DNA from: Erysipelotrichaceae bacterium
GTDB lineage: Bacteria; Bacillota_I; Bacilli_A; Erysipelotrichales; Coprobacillaceae
Assembly (NCBI GenBank): GCA_021202205.1
Contig: JAJQDJ010000225.1
Span: forward strand, 1-17,976
DNA: 17,976 nucleotides
Direction of reading: 5' to 3'
Numbering within the stretch: position 1 is the first letter of the stretch; every line of letters begins with the position of its first letter. Shown piece by piece: positions 1-7,754 of this stretch. Under the pieces are notes generated by a model. It did not search any database. It was not told the DNA's origin and worked only from the letters and a program-made list of their open reading frames with translations. The position numbers and the translations under genes were made by a program.

Positions 1-50
1 CCTTTATTATTAGATTTAAGATAAAATGTTCAAAAAATGTTCACGAAAAA

Positions 51-66
51 CTAACTAAATAGTTAG
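51..66. repeat. 16-bp inverted repeat upstream of the DUF1703-type gene
   Basis: CTAACTA (51-57) and TAGTTAG (60-66) are perfect 7-bp inverted arms separated by two A residues. The nearby sequence also holds ATGTTCA twice (26-32 and 37-43). The rest of 1-182 is AT-rich leader with no gene that I can see. The dyad could be an operator or the end of a terminator for a gene outside the window, but it has no U-run, so neither role is established. Confidence 0.35.
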
Positions 67-182
67 GAATAATCGTTTTTAAAAATATTTTATAGAGTCA
101 TATGATATTTATCTTTATGTCTAAACAAAATCATAGCTTTAACTTAGAATTTAGTTTATAATATCTTTGAGGAGCTGATATT

Positions 183-1730
183 ATGTATTATTTAAACACA
201 AAAAATTCAATCCAGATGTTATCAAAATATTTAGATAATAAGGTATATATTGACAAAAGCTTATTGATTGAAGAAATTAACCCATATATTAATACTGGTG
301 AAAATTGTATATGTATCACACGACCTCGTCGCTTTGGTAAGACTTATAATGCTAATATGTTAGCTGCTTATTATACAATAGGATATGATTCAAAAAAACT
401 ATTTGATAGTTTAAAAATATCTCAATGTGATGATTATTTAAAAAATCTTAATCAATATAATGTTATTTATATTGATTTTAGCAAAGGTGCTGGTCAATCT
501 AACTCATATCAGGAATATATATCAATGATAAAAGATAAACTGCAAGAAGATTTAATATCACAATATCAAATAACTATAAAATCATATGATCATGTATATG
601 ATTGGTTCGATAAAACTGATGATTCTTTTATATTTATATTGGATGAATGGGATTCTATTTTTTATAAGGATTTTATGGAAGAAAAAGATAAAATTGATTA
701 TTTAGAATTCCTCAAAGATCTTATTAAAGATAAATCTTATGTAGTTTTAGCTTATATGACAGGAGTACTGCCAATAGCTAAATATTCGTCTGGTTCAGCC
801 CTTAATAATTTTACTGAATATAATTTTATTAATGATACAAATTTTACTGATTTTTTTGGTTTTAATGATGATGAGGTAAGAAATTTGTGTACAAAGTATC
901 CGAATATCACATATGAAGAACTAGAATATTGGTATGATGGCTATTATGGTGAAAATGAGAAAAAATTATTTAATCCACGTTCAGTATCGAATGCTTTTAG
1001 AAATGGTATATGTCGTAGTTATTGGACAGAAACGGGTCCAATGAGTGAAATAGCCGATTGTATCAAAAACAATGTTGATGCAGTCAAAAAAGATATTGTC
1101 CAATTAGTTTCTGGTATTCCTGTTAAGATTAAACTTGAAGGCTATTCAGCAACTGATAAAGAACTCAAAACAAGAAATAATATATTATCAGCTATGGTGA
1201 TTTTTGGATTTTTAACATATTATACGGGTTGCCTGTATATTCCAAACCATGAACTTATGCTTAAGTATGAACAAGTATTATCACAAAAGAATATGGGTGG
1301 TGTCCATGATGTTGTCAAACGTAGTGAGCAAATATTAGAAGCAACATTCATTCAAGATGAAGTAACACTAGCCAAAATGATTGAAGAGGCACATGACAAG
1401 GAAATAGACTTGTTTAGCTATAACAATGAGAATAGTATAGCATGTCTACTCACTTTGTGTTATCTCAAAGCTAGAGATGACTATAAAATTAGTCGTGAAG
1501 ATAAAACAGGTAAAGGTCGTTGTGATATGATTTTTAGACCTATCAATAATGGAACTGCTATTATCATAGAGCTTAAAATCAATGATACGCCTGAATCAGC
1601 TATACAACAAATCCTCGATAAAAACTATATACAAGAAGTGGAAAACAATAGCGAAATATTACTAGTAGGTATAAGCTACAACAAAAAAGATAAAATTCAT
1701 AAATGCAAAATTAAAAAGTATTCTTCTTGA
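183..1730 (+). CDS. AAA-ATPase-like / PD-(D/E)XK nuclease-like protein (DUF1703 family)
   Basis: This 515-residue protein has the two-part architecture of the AAA-ATPase_like plus PDDEXK_9 family, which is abundant in gut bacteria and has no settled function. The N-terminal half carries a Walker A-like RPRRFGKT (residues 47-54) and a Walker B FILDEWD (151-157). The C-terminal half carries a PD-(D/E)XK-type core: D448 in GRCDMIF, then E463 and K465 in IIIELK. Both NTP binding and metal-dependent nuclease chemistry are therefore possible, but neither is shown. The start is supported by a GAGGAG Shine-Dalgarno site at 169-174. It stands alone and ends in its own terminator. No phage, toxin or transposase gene is adjacent. 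The family call is confident; the cellular role is unknown. Confidence 0.88.
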   Translation: MYYLNTKNSIQMLSKYLDNKVYIDKSLLIEEINPYINTGENCICITRPRRFGKTYNANMLAAYYTIGYDSKKLFDSLKISQCDDYLKNLNQYNVIYIDFSKGAGQSNSYQEYISMIKDKLQEDLISQYQITIKSYDHVYDWFDKTDDSFIFILDEWDSIFYKDFMEEKDKIDYLEFLKDLIKDKSYVVLAYMTGVLPIAKYSSGSALNNFTEYNFINDTNFTDFFGFNDDEVRNLCTKYPNITYEELEYWYDGYYGENEKKLFNPRSVSNAFRNGICRSYWTETGPMSEIADCIKNNVDAVKKDIVQLVSGIPVKIKLEGYSATDKELKTRNNILSAMVIFGFLTYYTGCLYIPNHELMLKYEQVLSQKNMGGVHDVVKRSEQILEATFIQDEVTLAKMIEEAHDKEIDLFSYNNENSIACLLTLCYLKARDDYKISREDKTGKGRCDMIFRPINNGTAIIIELKINDTPESAIQQILDKNYIQEVENNSEILLVGISYNKKDKIHKCKIKKYSS

Positions 1731-1741
1731 GGTTAAATCTT

Positions 1742-1775
1742 AAAAAAACAGTAGGTATGATACCTACTGTTTTTT
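1742..1775. terminator. Bidirectional intrinsic terminator
   Basis: ACAGTAGGTA (1748-1757) and TACCTACTGT (1761-1770) form a perfect 10-bp stem with loop TGA. An A-run (1742-1748) lies on one side and a T-run (1770-1775) on the other, so the hairpin can stop the DUF1703-type gene on the plus strand and the tRNA transcript on the minus strand. Confidence 0.9.
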
Positions 1776-1821
1776 ATGTATTATTGACAGGTAGTGATAT
1801 AAATAATATTAAAATAAAAAG

Positions 1822-1894
1822 TCTCCCCTCACGGGCTCGAACCGTGGACCCTCTGATTAAGAGTCAGTTGCTCTGCCAACTGAGCTAAGGAGAG
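1822..1894 (-). tRNA. tRNA-Lys (anticodon CTT)
   Basis: The minus strand folds as a 73-nt tRNA. The acceptor stem is CTCTCCT with AGGGGAG. The D arm is GCTC...GAGC. The anticodon loop is CTCTTAA with anticodon CTT. The T arm is CACGG-TTCGAAC-CCGTG. The discriminator base is A and CCA is not encoded; CTTTTT follows directly. Base pair 27-43 is an A-A mismatch. CTT decodes AAG, so this is the minor lysine isoacceptor in an AT-rich genome. It stands alone between plus-strand genes, with its own promoter. Confidence 0.95.
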
Positions 1895-1915
1895 ATGTTT
1901 TCGTTTACGAGATAT

Positions 1916-1944
1916 ATAATACACCAATGTTAAGGAAAATACAA
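1916..1944 (-). promoter_or_regulatory. Sigma-A promoter of tRNA-Lys
   Basis: On the minus strand TTGTAT (1939-1944) is followed by a 17-bp spacer and TATTAT (1916-1921). The -10 lies about 20 bp upstream of the mature tRNA 5' end, the expected arrangement for a short tRNA precursor. Confidence 0.65.
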
Positions 1945-1971
1945 GAAGTTTTTAAATAATGTGATATAACG

Positions 1972-1980
1972 TGATATAAT
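1972..1980 (+). promoter_or_regulatory. Extended -10 promoter element before the six-helix membrane protein
   Basis: TGATATAAT is a perfect extended -10 (TGnTATAAT). No good -35 is visible 17 bp upstream, which is usual for extended -10 promoters. Transcription would start near 1987, so the first in-frame ATG (1987) would be at the very 5' end of the mRNA. This favours the downstream start at 2005. The element is the second copy of a 10-bp tandem near-repeat, GTGATATAAC GTGATATAAT (1961-1980). Confidence 0.6.
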
Positions 1981-2004
1981 GGATATATGAAAGAAGGATT
2001 GATG

Positions 2005-2571
2005 ATGTTTTCACGTTTTGATGTATCAACAAGACAAATACTGATTGGTAACTTGTTTTTGATAGGTTGTTGTATTTTTTATATAATGTGGTGGATATTG
2101 GCTTTTAGACCTATTAATCCTATTAAAGGTACAAAGAGTGGCTGGTTATTGTTACCAGCATTTGTATTAGGAGTCATTGCAGTTATCATGATTATCAGTA
2201 GCAAAAGTCATAACAAATTGTTGTTTTCTAATAATATTATTATAATTGGAAGTATAGTTGTATATGTCATTTTAGCTGGAATAACACGTATATTCATGCA
2301 CCGTCAAATTACAACAGAATTAATCTTAATTGTTGGCTGGTTGGCATTAATGTTTAAAGAAATGAATACATTATATTCATTAGGACATTACTCAAAAATG
2401 AGTATGATTGTTGTACTTATTATTTGTATCGTTATGTGTGTTGCTAGTTTGATATGCTATATTATATATTATGATCTAGATGCCCTAAAAGGTTACATTG
2501 ATGGCATGATACCATTAATAATAGTTATGGTTATGATGGCTTTCATTAATATAAATACAATAATAAGTTAA
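2005..2571 (+). CDS. Conserved six-helix membrane protein of unknown function
   Basis: The protein is 188 residues from the chosen start and almost wholly hydrophobic, with about six predicted membrane helices. A short polar stretch with FRPINPIKGTKSGW lies between helices 1 and 2. It resembles uncharacterised Clostridia/Erysipelotrichia membrane proteins with an 'AFRP...G.K.GW' pattern, but I cannot assign a function. The start at 2005 is preferred over 1987 because AGAAGG (1992-1997) sits at proper distance from ATG 2005, whereas ATG 1987 has no ribosome-binding site and coincides with the predicted transcription start. The gene appears monocistronic. ATG 2002 is a possible alternative start. 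Confidence 0.75.
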   Translation: MFSRFDVSTRQILIGNLFLIGCCIFYIMWWILAFRPINPIKGTKSGWLLLPAFVLGVIAVIMIISSKSHNKLLFSNNIIIIGSIVVYVILAGITRIFMHRQITTELILIVGWLALMFKEMNTLYSLGHYSKMSMIVVLIICIVMCVASLICYIIYYDLDALKGYIDGMIPLIIVMVMMAFININTIIS

Positions 2572-2590
2572 TTGTTGAAATCCATGGTAT

Positions 2591-2609
2591 ATATTGCAAA
2601 ATGCAATAT
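2591..2609. repeat. Perfect 8-bp hairpin after the membrane-protein gene
   Basis: ATATTGCA (2591-2598) and TGCAATAT (2602-2609) are perfect inverted arms with loop AAA. No T-run follows, so it is a weak terminator at best; it may serve to stabilise the mRNA 3' end. Confidence 0.4.
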
Positions 2610-2660
2610 TATTGTTGCATATAGAAAATAGATGTGCTATGATTAAAAGGGTGAAATATA

Positions 2661-2685
2661 AAATCTCATCATAAGATGAGATTTT
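2661..2685. terminator. Convergent intrinsic terminator
   Basis: AAATCTCATC (2661-2670) and GATGAGATTT (2675-2684) form a perfect 10-bp stem with loop ATAA. It lies between the plus-strand membrane-protein gene and the end of the minus-strand regulator. Short T-tracts are present in both readings, so it can act in either direction. Confidence 0.7.
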
Positions 2686-2689
2686 AGTA

Positions 2690-3027
2690 TTATTTGTTAT
2701 ATTTATCCAATGATATTTTAGTGGCCTTTAAAACATCAATAAGGATATATAAATCTGTAATAGTACAACTATCAAGTATTTCATCAATCTGTTCAATTAA
2801 TGCATTCTTATTAACAGTAGATGTGCCATAAAGAAGAACATCAGTTGAAACATCAAGAGCCTGGGCAATGGCTTCAAATGTTTTGAGACTGAGTTTTGTA
2901 TTGGCTGTTTCAATATGACTCATATGGGTATCAGAAATATCCACGATTGTCGCTAATTGTTCTTGAGTCAAATGAGAGGCTTGCCTGTATTTTTGATACG
3001 TTGACCTATACTAAAATAATCTAACAT
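2690..3027 (-). pseudogene. XRE-family HTH regulator, frameshifted near the N-terminus
   Basis: The longest open stretch (2690-2971, 93 residues) begins on a TTG without a ribosome-binding site, in the middle of an HTH_3 domain (LTQEQLATIVDIS..., MSHIETANTKLSL). Upstream, ATG 3027 has a strong Shine-Dalgarno site (AGGTGG, within 3032-3040) and encodes MLDYFSIGQRIK, the normal N-terminus of such regulators. That frame then hits TGA at 2968-2970. Restoring one A in the five-A run (T-run at 2990-2994 on the plus strand) joins the parts as IKKYRQASHLTQEQ, giving an intact protein of about 112 residues. The gene is therefore either a pseudogene or a sequencing error in a homopolymer. The C-terminal 45 residues (KNALIEQIDEILD...) form the helical tail seen in small XRE regulators. 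The target genes are unknown. Confidence 0.82.
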
Positions 3028-3095
3028 ATTTCACCACCTATCTTATTCAATCTAACTTGAATTTTATAGGATAAAATGATATATTAACATAAACT

Positions 3096-3119
3096 ATATA
3101 GGCTATTTTCTGCCTATAT
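3096..3119. repeat. Inverted repeat between the regulator and the 74-residue gene
   Basis: ATATAGGC (3096-3103) and GCCTATAT (3112-3119) are perfect 8-bp arms around an 8-nt loop. They lie between two divergent genes. The repeat is a candidate binding site for the XRE regulator or a weak hairpin; no T-run follows. Confidence 0.4.
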
Positions 3120-3164
3120 GATTAAAATTATATAAATTGTCAACAATAACAAAGAGGTGATAAG

Positions 3165-3389
3165 ATGAACAAAGAAGTGATAGAAATGCTATTTAACGAT
3201 TGGTGTGAAAACAATGGACAATCTCAAGATGCTAACATAGCAATAGAAAAGATATATAACTATTGTCAGGATCATCATATTCCATGGAATGATCTAGAAG
3301 ACTTGATTATTGAATATGCTGCACAGCTGCAGCATCAGGCTTTTTATGAAGGAGCCCAAATAGCATATAGAACAATCAAAGCTGATTAA
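3165..3389 (+). CDS. Small hypothetical protein (74 residues)
   Basis: I do not recognise this protein. It is acidic and predicted to be helical and soluble, with no signal peptide or membrane segment. The C-terminal AFYEGAQIAYRTIKAD resembles the amphipathic 'F..G...A' tail seen in several small Firmicute proteins of unknown function. A strong Shine-Dalgarno site, AGAGGTG (3153-3159), supports ATG 3165. It is divergent from the frameshifted XRE regulator and ends in its own terminator, so it is a single-gene unit. That position suggests, but does not show, that the regulator might control it. Confidence 0.72.
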   Translation: MNKEVIEMLFNDWCENNGQSQDANIAIEKIYNYCQDHHIPWNDLEDLIIEYAAQLQHQAFYEGAQIAYRTIKAD

Positions 3390-3402
3390 AATCAGCTTTT
3401 TT
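3378..3402 (+). terminator. Intrinsic terminator after the 74-residue gene
   Basis: AAAGCTGAT (3378-3386) pairs with ATCAGCTTT (3391-3399) around loop TAAA, followed by a T-run to 3402. The stop codon lies in the loop, so the last codons form the left arm. Confidence 0.88.
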
Positions 3403-3413
3403 CATGAACTTCA

Positions 3414-3442
3414 TTGACACCTATTTGTAAACTATTTATAAT
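3414..3442 (+). promoter_or_regulatory. Consensus sigma-A promoter of the ABC exporter operon
   Basis: TTGACA (3414-3419), a 17-bp spacer and TATAAT (3437-3442) form a perfect consensus promoter. Transcription would start near 3449, giving a leader of about 14 nt with AAAGGGA as ribosome-binding site. Such a promoter should be strong unless repressed. Confidence 0.9.
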
Positions 3443-3462
3443 TTTCATAAAGGGATTGGCTT

Positions 3463-4767
3463 ATGGGAACACTAAAATTTTCACTGCATATGCTTAAAAA
3501 AGAGTATAAGAAAAGTCTTGTTTATACTTTAACTTTAATGCTTACCATTGCAGTGACTTATATCTTTTTTAATATTATTGATAATCCTTATTTGATGGAA
3601 GATACACAGATGCTTGTATCAAGAAATATTACATCTGCTATACCTTTTTCTACAACATTAGCATTTGCGATTATCTGTTTTTGTGCTTTTATGATATTAT
3701 TTGCCAATAATTTTTATATTTCCAGAAAGACTAAGGAAATAGCTATTATGACTATGTCTGGTGCAAGCTTTCTAAAAGTAACTGCTTATTTGTTTTATCA
3801 AAATGTTGTGATGACAATGATTGCGATGCCTTTAGGTATTTTAATGGGAATGGGTTGTTCAGTAGGGGTGAATAGTATTATCTATCAATATTTAAATGAA
3901 ACATCTTCTATATTTTATATACCTTTAGAAGCTGTTGGCAGTACAATTATAACAATTGTAGTTATTATTGCTGCTCAATTATTGAACGCTTCAGGATATG
4001 TTTATCGTAAAGATATTGCTTACTTATTAACTTCTGAAACAAGACCACGAGCAGAGGATGTAAGACTTATTCGTATGTCTTCTCATATTTATTGGATGAT
4101 ATATTTATTAACTTTTATTTTATTAGTTGTTACACCATATGATACAATGAATGGAATTGTTTATAGTTGTTTAGGGGTGTTTTGTATTAATGGAATGATT
4201 AAGTATTGTTTCCCTATATGGTTTCATAAGATTAAAGAAAAGAAGCTTTTAAGTAATAAGATATGGTTGATATCTTTATCAAATCTTTATTATTCTTTAA
4301 AAAGCGCTGTTAATTTAATAGCTATCTATGGAATATCATCTTGTGCATTATCAATGATTATGATATTGGAGCAGGATAGTCCTAGAGAGATGGTCACTTC
4401 TACTATAGGTTTTATTGTAGCTATTGTATTGATTCTTACAAGTATTATGTATAAATATTCTATGGAAGCACAAACGCGAAGAATGTTTTATTATAATTTG
4501 TATAAATTAGGTTATACATATAGACAACTTATATCTATTATTAAAAGAGAAGTTGTATCATTTTATATTGTTATTATTATGTTACCATTTTTATTTATTG
4601 GTACTTCATTAATATTAGCTTATATCAATAGCTATGTATCTCTATCATTTTTAATTGTTATTGTTTTATCACAATGGATATCTGCTTTCATTGCTGGTAT
4701 ATTTACATACATTTCCTATAAAAATTCAGTCTTAAAAGTCTTAAAGGAGGGTGTTCACTATGAGTAA
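3463..4767 (+). CDS. FtsX-like ABC exporter permease
   Basis: This 434-residue integral membrane protein has about ten predicted helices, arranged as an N-terminal group of four and a later group of six. The cytoplasmic stretch after helix 2 reads ISRKTKEIAIMTMSGAS, the characteristic FtsX/MacB coupling region, and a related stretch (TRRMFYYNLYKLGYTYRQL) occurs before the last two helices. The helix count matches BceB-type permeases, but the large extracellular domain expected between helices 7 and 8 is reduced to roughly ten residues (EQDSPREMV). That also explains the length, well short of the usual 620-670 residues. The downstream ATPase overlaps its 3' end, so the two are translationally coupled and should form one transporter. 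The substrate is unknown; peptide, antibiotic or lipid export or sensing is typical of the superfamily. Confidence 0.85.
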   Translation: MGTLKFSLHMLKKEYKKSLVYTLTLMLTIAVTYIFFNIIDNPYLMEDTQMLVSRNITSAIPFSTTLAFAIICFCAFMILFANNFYISRKTKEIAIMTMSGASFLKVTAYLFYQNVVMTMIAMPLGILMGMGCSVGVNSIIYQYLNETSSIFYIPLEAVGSTIITIVVIIAAQLLNASGYVYRKDIAYLLTSETRPRAEDVRLIRMSSHIYWMIYLLTFILLVVTPYDTMNGIVYSCLGVFCINGMIKYCFPIWFHKIKEKKLLSNKIWLISLSNLYYSLKSAVNLIAIYGISSCALSMIMILEQDSPREMVTSTIGFIVAIVLILTSIMYKYSMEAQTRRMFYYNLYKLGYTYRQLISIIKREVVSFYIVIIMLPFLFIGTSLILAYINSYVSLSFLIVIVLSQWISAFIAGIFTYISYKNSVLKVLKEGVHYE

Positions 4768-5530
4768 AGAAATATTAAATGCCGATCATGTAACAAAAAT
4801 ATATGGTGTAGGGACAAAAAATCCTGTTACTGCCTTAAATGATGTATCCTTAAAAATGTATGAAGGAGATTTTATATGTGTTATGGGACCATCAGGATCT
4901 GGAAAATCAACTTTTATTAATAACTTATCAACTATTGATGTTCCTACTAAAGGTCATGTTTATATCAATGGTAAGGAAGTTAGAAAAATGGGTGAAAATG
5001 AGGTTGGTAAGTTTCGTTACGAAAATCTAGGATTTATTTTTCAGGAATTTAATTTATTAGATTCACTTACTATATTTGAAAATATTGCAGTACCATTAAC
5101 ACTTGCAAGTAAATCTATTGATGAAATAAGTCAAAGAGTCAAAGATATTGCAAGTAAACTAGAATTGATGCAGTTATTGGATAAATACCCTGGAGAATGT
5201 TCTGGTGGACAAAGACAACGTGCAGCTATAGCCAGAGCGTTGGTAACCAATCCTAAGCTTATTGTTGCTGATGAACCAACTGGAAATCTGGATAGTCAAA
5301 ATTCTCATGACTTGTTATCACTATTTAAAGATTTAAATGATCAAGATGGGGTATCTATATTAATGGTTACACATGATTCTATGATAGCATCTTATTCACA
5401 AAAACTCTTATATATTAAAGATGGTAAGATTGAAGAAACACTAGAAAGAGGAGATTTATCTCAAAAATCTTATTTTCATAAAATAGTTGATGTTAATGCA
5501 GCTGAATCACAAAAATTATTTGTAGATTAA
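4760..5530 (+). CDS. ABC transporter ATPase, MacB/BceA-like (FtsX partner)
   Basis: All nucleotide-binding motifs are present: Walker A GPSGSGKST (residues 43-51), Q-loop Q95, signature CSGGQRQR (from about residue 147), Walker B IVADEPTGNLD with D171/E172, and switch His205 in MVTHD. The EPTGNLDS stretch is typical of the LolD/MacB/BceA group that pairs with FtsX-type permeases. The start is ATG 4760: the Shine-Dalgarno site AAAGGAGG ends at 4750, right against the alternative GTG at 4751, so GTG cannot be used. The start overlaps the permease stop by 8 bp. It powers the transporter by ATP hydrolysis at the inner membrane face. No histidine kinase or response regulator is nearby, unlike in Bce modules. 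Confidence 0.93.
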   Translation: MSKEILNADHVTKIYGVGTKNPVTALNDVSLKMYEGDFICVMGPSGSGKSTFINNLSTIDVPTKGHVYINGKEVRKMGENEVGKFRYENLGFIFQEFNLLDSLTIFENIAVPLTLASKSIDEISQRVKDIASKLELMQLLDKYPGECSGGQRQRAAIARALVTNPKLIVADEPTGNLDSQNSHDLLSLFKDLNDQDGVSILMVTHDSMIASYSQKLLYIKDGKIEETLERGDLSQKSYFHKIVDVNAAESQKLFVD

Positions 5531-5650
5531 AATCATAGAATTGGTGTATAATGTTTAATATATTTCTTTGATATTTTCACACAATTAAAAAGTATTATTG
5601 AGGCAATTATCAGTTATGATGATATCGTAAAAACGGAAAGGATGATTAAT

Positions 5651-6820
5651 ATGGATGAAAACAATCAAAACTATTATGAAGATGAATACTTAAAACCTCC
5701 TGTTAAACGAAAGAAACCAAGAAAGAAAATTCATTTCAGTTTATTTAAAGTTGTAGTGATAGTATTACTTGTAATTTCTCTTGCTTGTAATGGAGTACTC
5801 ATGTATATGGTATTTTTTAATAACTCTACAACGACTACTAGCTCTTCAAGTGCTACAGTTAATGAAGTCAATTATGATGTGACAAGTGATTTGACTGATG
5901 TGGTTGCTAAAGCACAGGAATCAACAGTAGGTGTATTGACTTATGAAAATGATACTTCTTCTGGTAGTGGTAGTGGTGTTATTTATAAAGTTGATGGAAC
6001 AACGGTTTATGTTATAACCAATCATCATGTTATAGAAGATGCTTCTAAGATTGAAGTTGTTTATTCCAATGGTGAATATATTACTGCTGAATTAGTGGGT
6101 AGTGATGAATATGGTGACATTGCAGTATTAAAGATGACAGTAGATTTTGAAGTTGAAGCTTTTAATATAGGTGATTCTTCTTTATTAGGTGCTGGTGAAA
6201 CAGTATTGGCTATTGGTAGTCCATTAGGTATTGAATATGCCGGCACAGTCACTCAAGGTATTGTTTCTTCACCATTACGTACGATTTCAGTAGATTTGAA
6301 TGATGATGGATCTTATGATTGGGATATGAATGTTATTCAAACAGATGCGGCAATCAACCCTGGAAACTCTGGTGGTGCTTTAATCAATGCAGCTGGTGAA
6401 TTAATAGGTATTACATCAATGAAATATTCTTCTGAAGATGTTGAAGGTATGGGCTTTGCCTTACCAATTAATGATGTTGTTGAGCTAGCTGATGAAATTA
6501 TGGAAACAGGTAAAGTATCAAGACCTTTCTTAGGTATCAGTGGTATATCATTATCAGATTATTCTTCATATGAATTATATATGTATCGTATCACAACTGA
6601 TGTCAGTCAGGGTATTTACATTGCTTCTGTTCAAAGTGGTTCAGCAGCTGAAAGTGCTGGTCTTCAAGCAGGTGATGTTATTACAGCTTTTGATGGTAGT
6701 GAAATAACATCTTATAAAGACTTTTTAACAATGCTTTATGCTAAAGATCCTGGAGATACAATTACCTTAACGATTAATCGTAGTGGTAATTCAATGAGTG
6801 TGACAGTAACATTAGGATAG
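5651..6820 (+). CDS. HtrA/DegP-type membrane-anchored serine protease
   Basis: This 389-residue protein has a cytoplasmic basic N-terminus (VKRKKPRKK), one membrane helix (about residues 34-56), a Thr/Ser-rich linker, a trypsin-like domain and one C-terminal PDZ domain (about residues 290-385). The catalytic triad is visible: His126 in TNHHV, Asp156 in GDIAVLK and Ser240 in GNSGGA. This is the usual domain order of Firmicute HtrA/DegP homologues, which degrade or refold misfolded proteins outside the membrane. ATG 5651 is chosen because GAAAGGA (5636-5642) is at proper distance; ATG 5642 lies inside that site. The gene stands alone and is followed by a strong terminator. I see no CssR-like operator. 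The particular paralogue (HtrA, HtrB or YyxA) cannot be decided. Confidence 0.93.
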   Translation: MDENNQNYYEDEYLKPPVKRKKPRKKIHFSLFKVVVIVLLVISLACNGVLMYMVFFNNSTTTTSSSSATVNEVNYDVTSDLTDVVAKAQESTVGVLTYENDTSSGSGSGVIYKVDGTTVYVITNHHVIEDASKIEVVYSNGEYITAELVGSDEYGDIAVLKMTVDFEVEAFNIGDSSLLGAGETVLAIGSPLGIEYAGTVTQGIVSSPLRTISVDLNDDGSYDWDMNVIQTDAAINPGNSGGALINAAGELIGITSMKYSSEDVEGMGFALPINDVVELADEIMETGKVSRPFLGISGISLSDYSSYELYMYRITTDVSQGIYIASVQSGSAAESAGLQAGDVITAFDGSEITSYKDFLTMLYAKDPGDTITLTINRSGNSMSVTVTLG

Positions 6821-6822
6821 AT

Positions 6823-6850
6823 GCTAGCAGGGACTCCTGCTAGCTTTTTT
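6823..6850 (+). terminator. Intrinsic terminator of the HtrA-type gene
   Basis: GCTAGCAGG (6823-6831) and CCTGCTAGC (6836-6844) form a perfect 9-bp stem with loop GACT, followed by six T (6845-6850). Confidence 0.93.
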
Positions 6851-6920
6851 GCTTTGCTAGTTTTAATGAAAATGGCTTTTCTTTTAAGATAAAAAAATAT
6901 ATAATGGCCATGGTGATGAT

Positions 6921-7754
6921 ATGAAAAATGAAATCAAAAAGCAATTATTACTATCATTGATTATATTATTTGTTATCATACTAACATTGTTTATTTGGTA
7001 TGATAATTTTATGTTTCATACGTATGTTAGCAGTAATACGTATCAATATTGTTTCAAAGGCGAAAATAGTGATTTTCAAATAAATGGTTATGAATTTTAT
7101 CAATTGGATAATATTTTAGAAGTTGGTCATGCAAGAATATTATGTTATCAAAGTGATTTGTTATTGGAAGATGATGAAGTGACTATAAGCTTTTATGTCA
7201 ATGACGATGTTCATTATGAACAAACTTTAGAGGTATCTTATGATAACGAAGTATTGAATATGTCATTACAGGATTATGATGATTTGATATCCATAGATGA
7301 TTTTGATAATCCTTATATACTTTTAAGTATTAATGGAGACAATGAAAAAGTATATGAAAATGAAATAAAAATGATAAATCAGGATATCGTAACATTTACA
7401 GGTTCTAATAAAGATTATACAATCAGTAATGTGTATATGACATCATCATGGCTGAAAACAGGGGACTTCTCTAGTAAAATAGAGGATTTGGAAGATCAAT
7501 ATCCGTATATAACAATTGATTATATGTATGCGAATGAAGAAATTGAAGTGAATGAATATGAGAGATTTGCTTATATTTCAGGTAATACGAAAGATATTCT
7601 AGATAATAGTAATCATCAGGTTGTATACTATGATAGTGATGATAGTCTATTAGATAAAGATGTTATATGTGTTATAACACTTATGACTAGTGAAGATGAC
7701 AGCAATCCTTATACTTTCACAATTGAATTAAAGGTGGTGGAAGCCTATGAATAA
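6921..7754 (+). CDS. Membrane-anchored extracytoplasmic protein of unknown function
   Basis: I do not recognise this 277-residue protein. Residues 1-8 are basic (MKNEIKKQ) and 9-26 form a single hydrophobic helix, so it is either a signal anchor or a signal peptide without a lipobox. The rest is acidic, with many Asp, Glu and Asn and beta-type alternation (EVTISFYVNDDV, VICVITLM), and is predicted to be extracellular. No cysteine motif, catalytic motif or sorting signal stands out. The start is supported by GGTGATG just upstream, and a TATAAT (6900-6905) without a clear -35 precedes it. It overlaps the next gene by 8 bp, so the two are probably co-translated and their products may act together in the envelope. 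Confidence 0.75.
   Translation: MKNEIKKQLLLSLIILFVIILTLFIWYDNFMFHTYVSSNTYQYCFKGENSDFQINGYEFYQLDNILEVGHARILCYQSDLLLEDDEVTISFYVNDDVHYEQTLEVSYDNEVLNMSLQDYDDLISIDDFDNPYILLSINGDNEKVYENEIKMINQDIVTFTGSNKDYTISNVYMTSSWLKTGDFSSKIEDLEDQYPYITIDYMYANEEIEVNEYERFAYISGNTKDILDNSNHQVVYYDSDDSLLDKDVICVITLMTSEDDSNPYTFTIELKVVEAYE

Noticed and set aside
4751..4759. GTG start of the exporter ATPase
   Set aside because: The Shine-Dalgarno site AAAGGAGG directly abuts it; ATG 4760 has the correct spacing.
5547..5552. TATAAT as a promoter for the HtrA-type gene
   Set aside because: No acceptable -35 is found 16-18 bp upstream and the leader would be about 90 nt; not strong enough to list as a feature.
6061..6252. Minus-strand frame opposite the HtrA-type gene
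   Set aside because: It is the mirror of a well-supported protease domain, has no ribosome-binding site and shows no recognisable domain.
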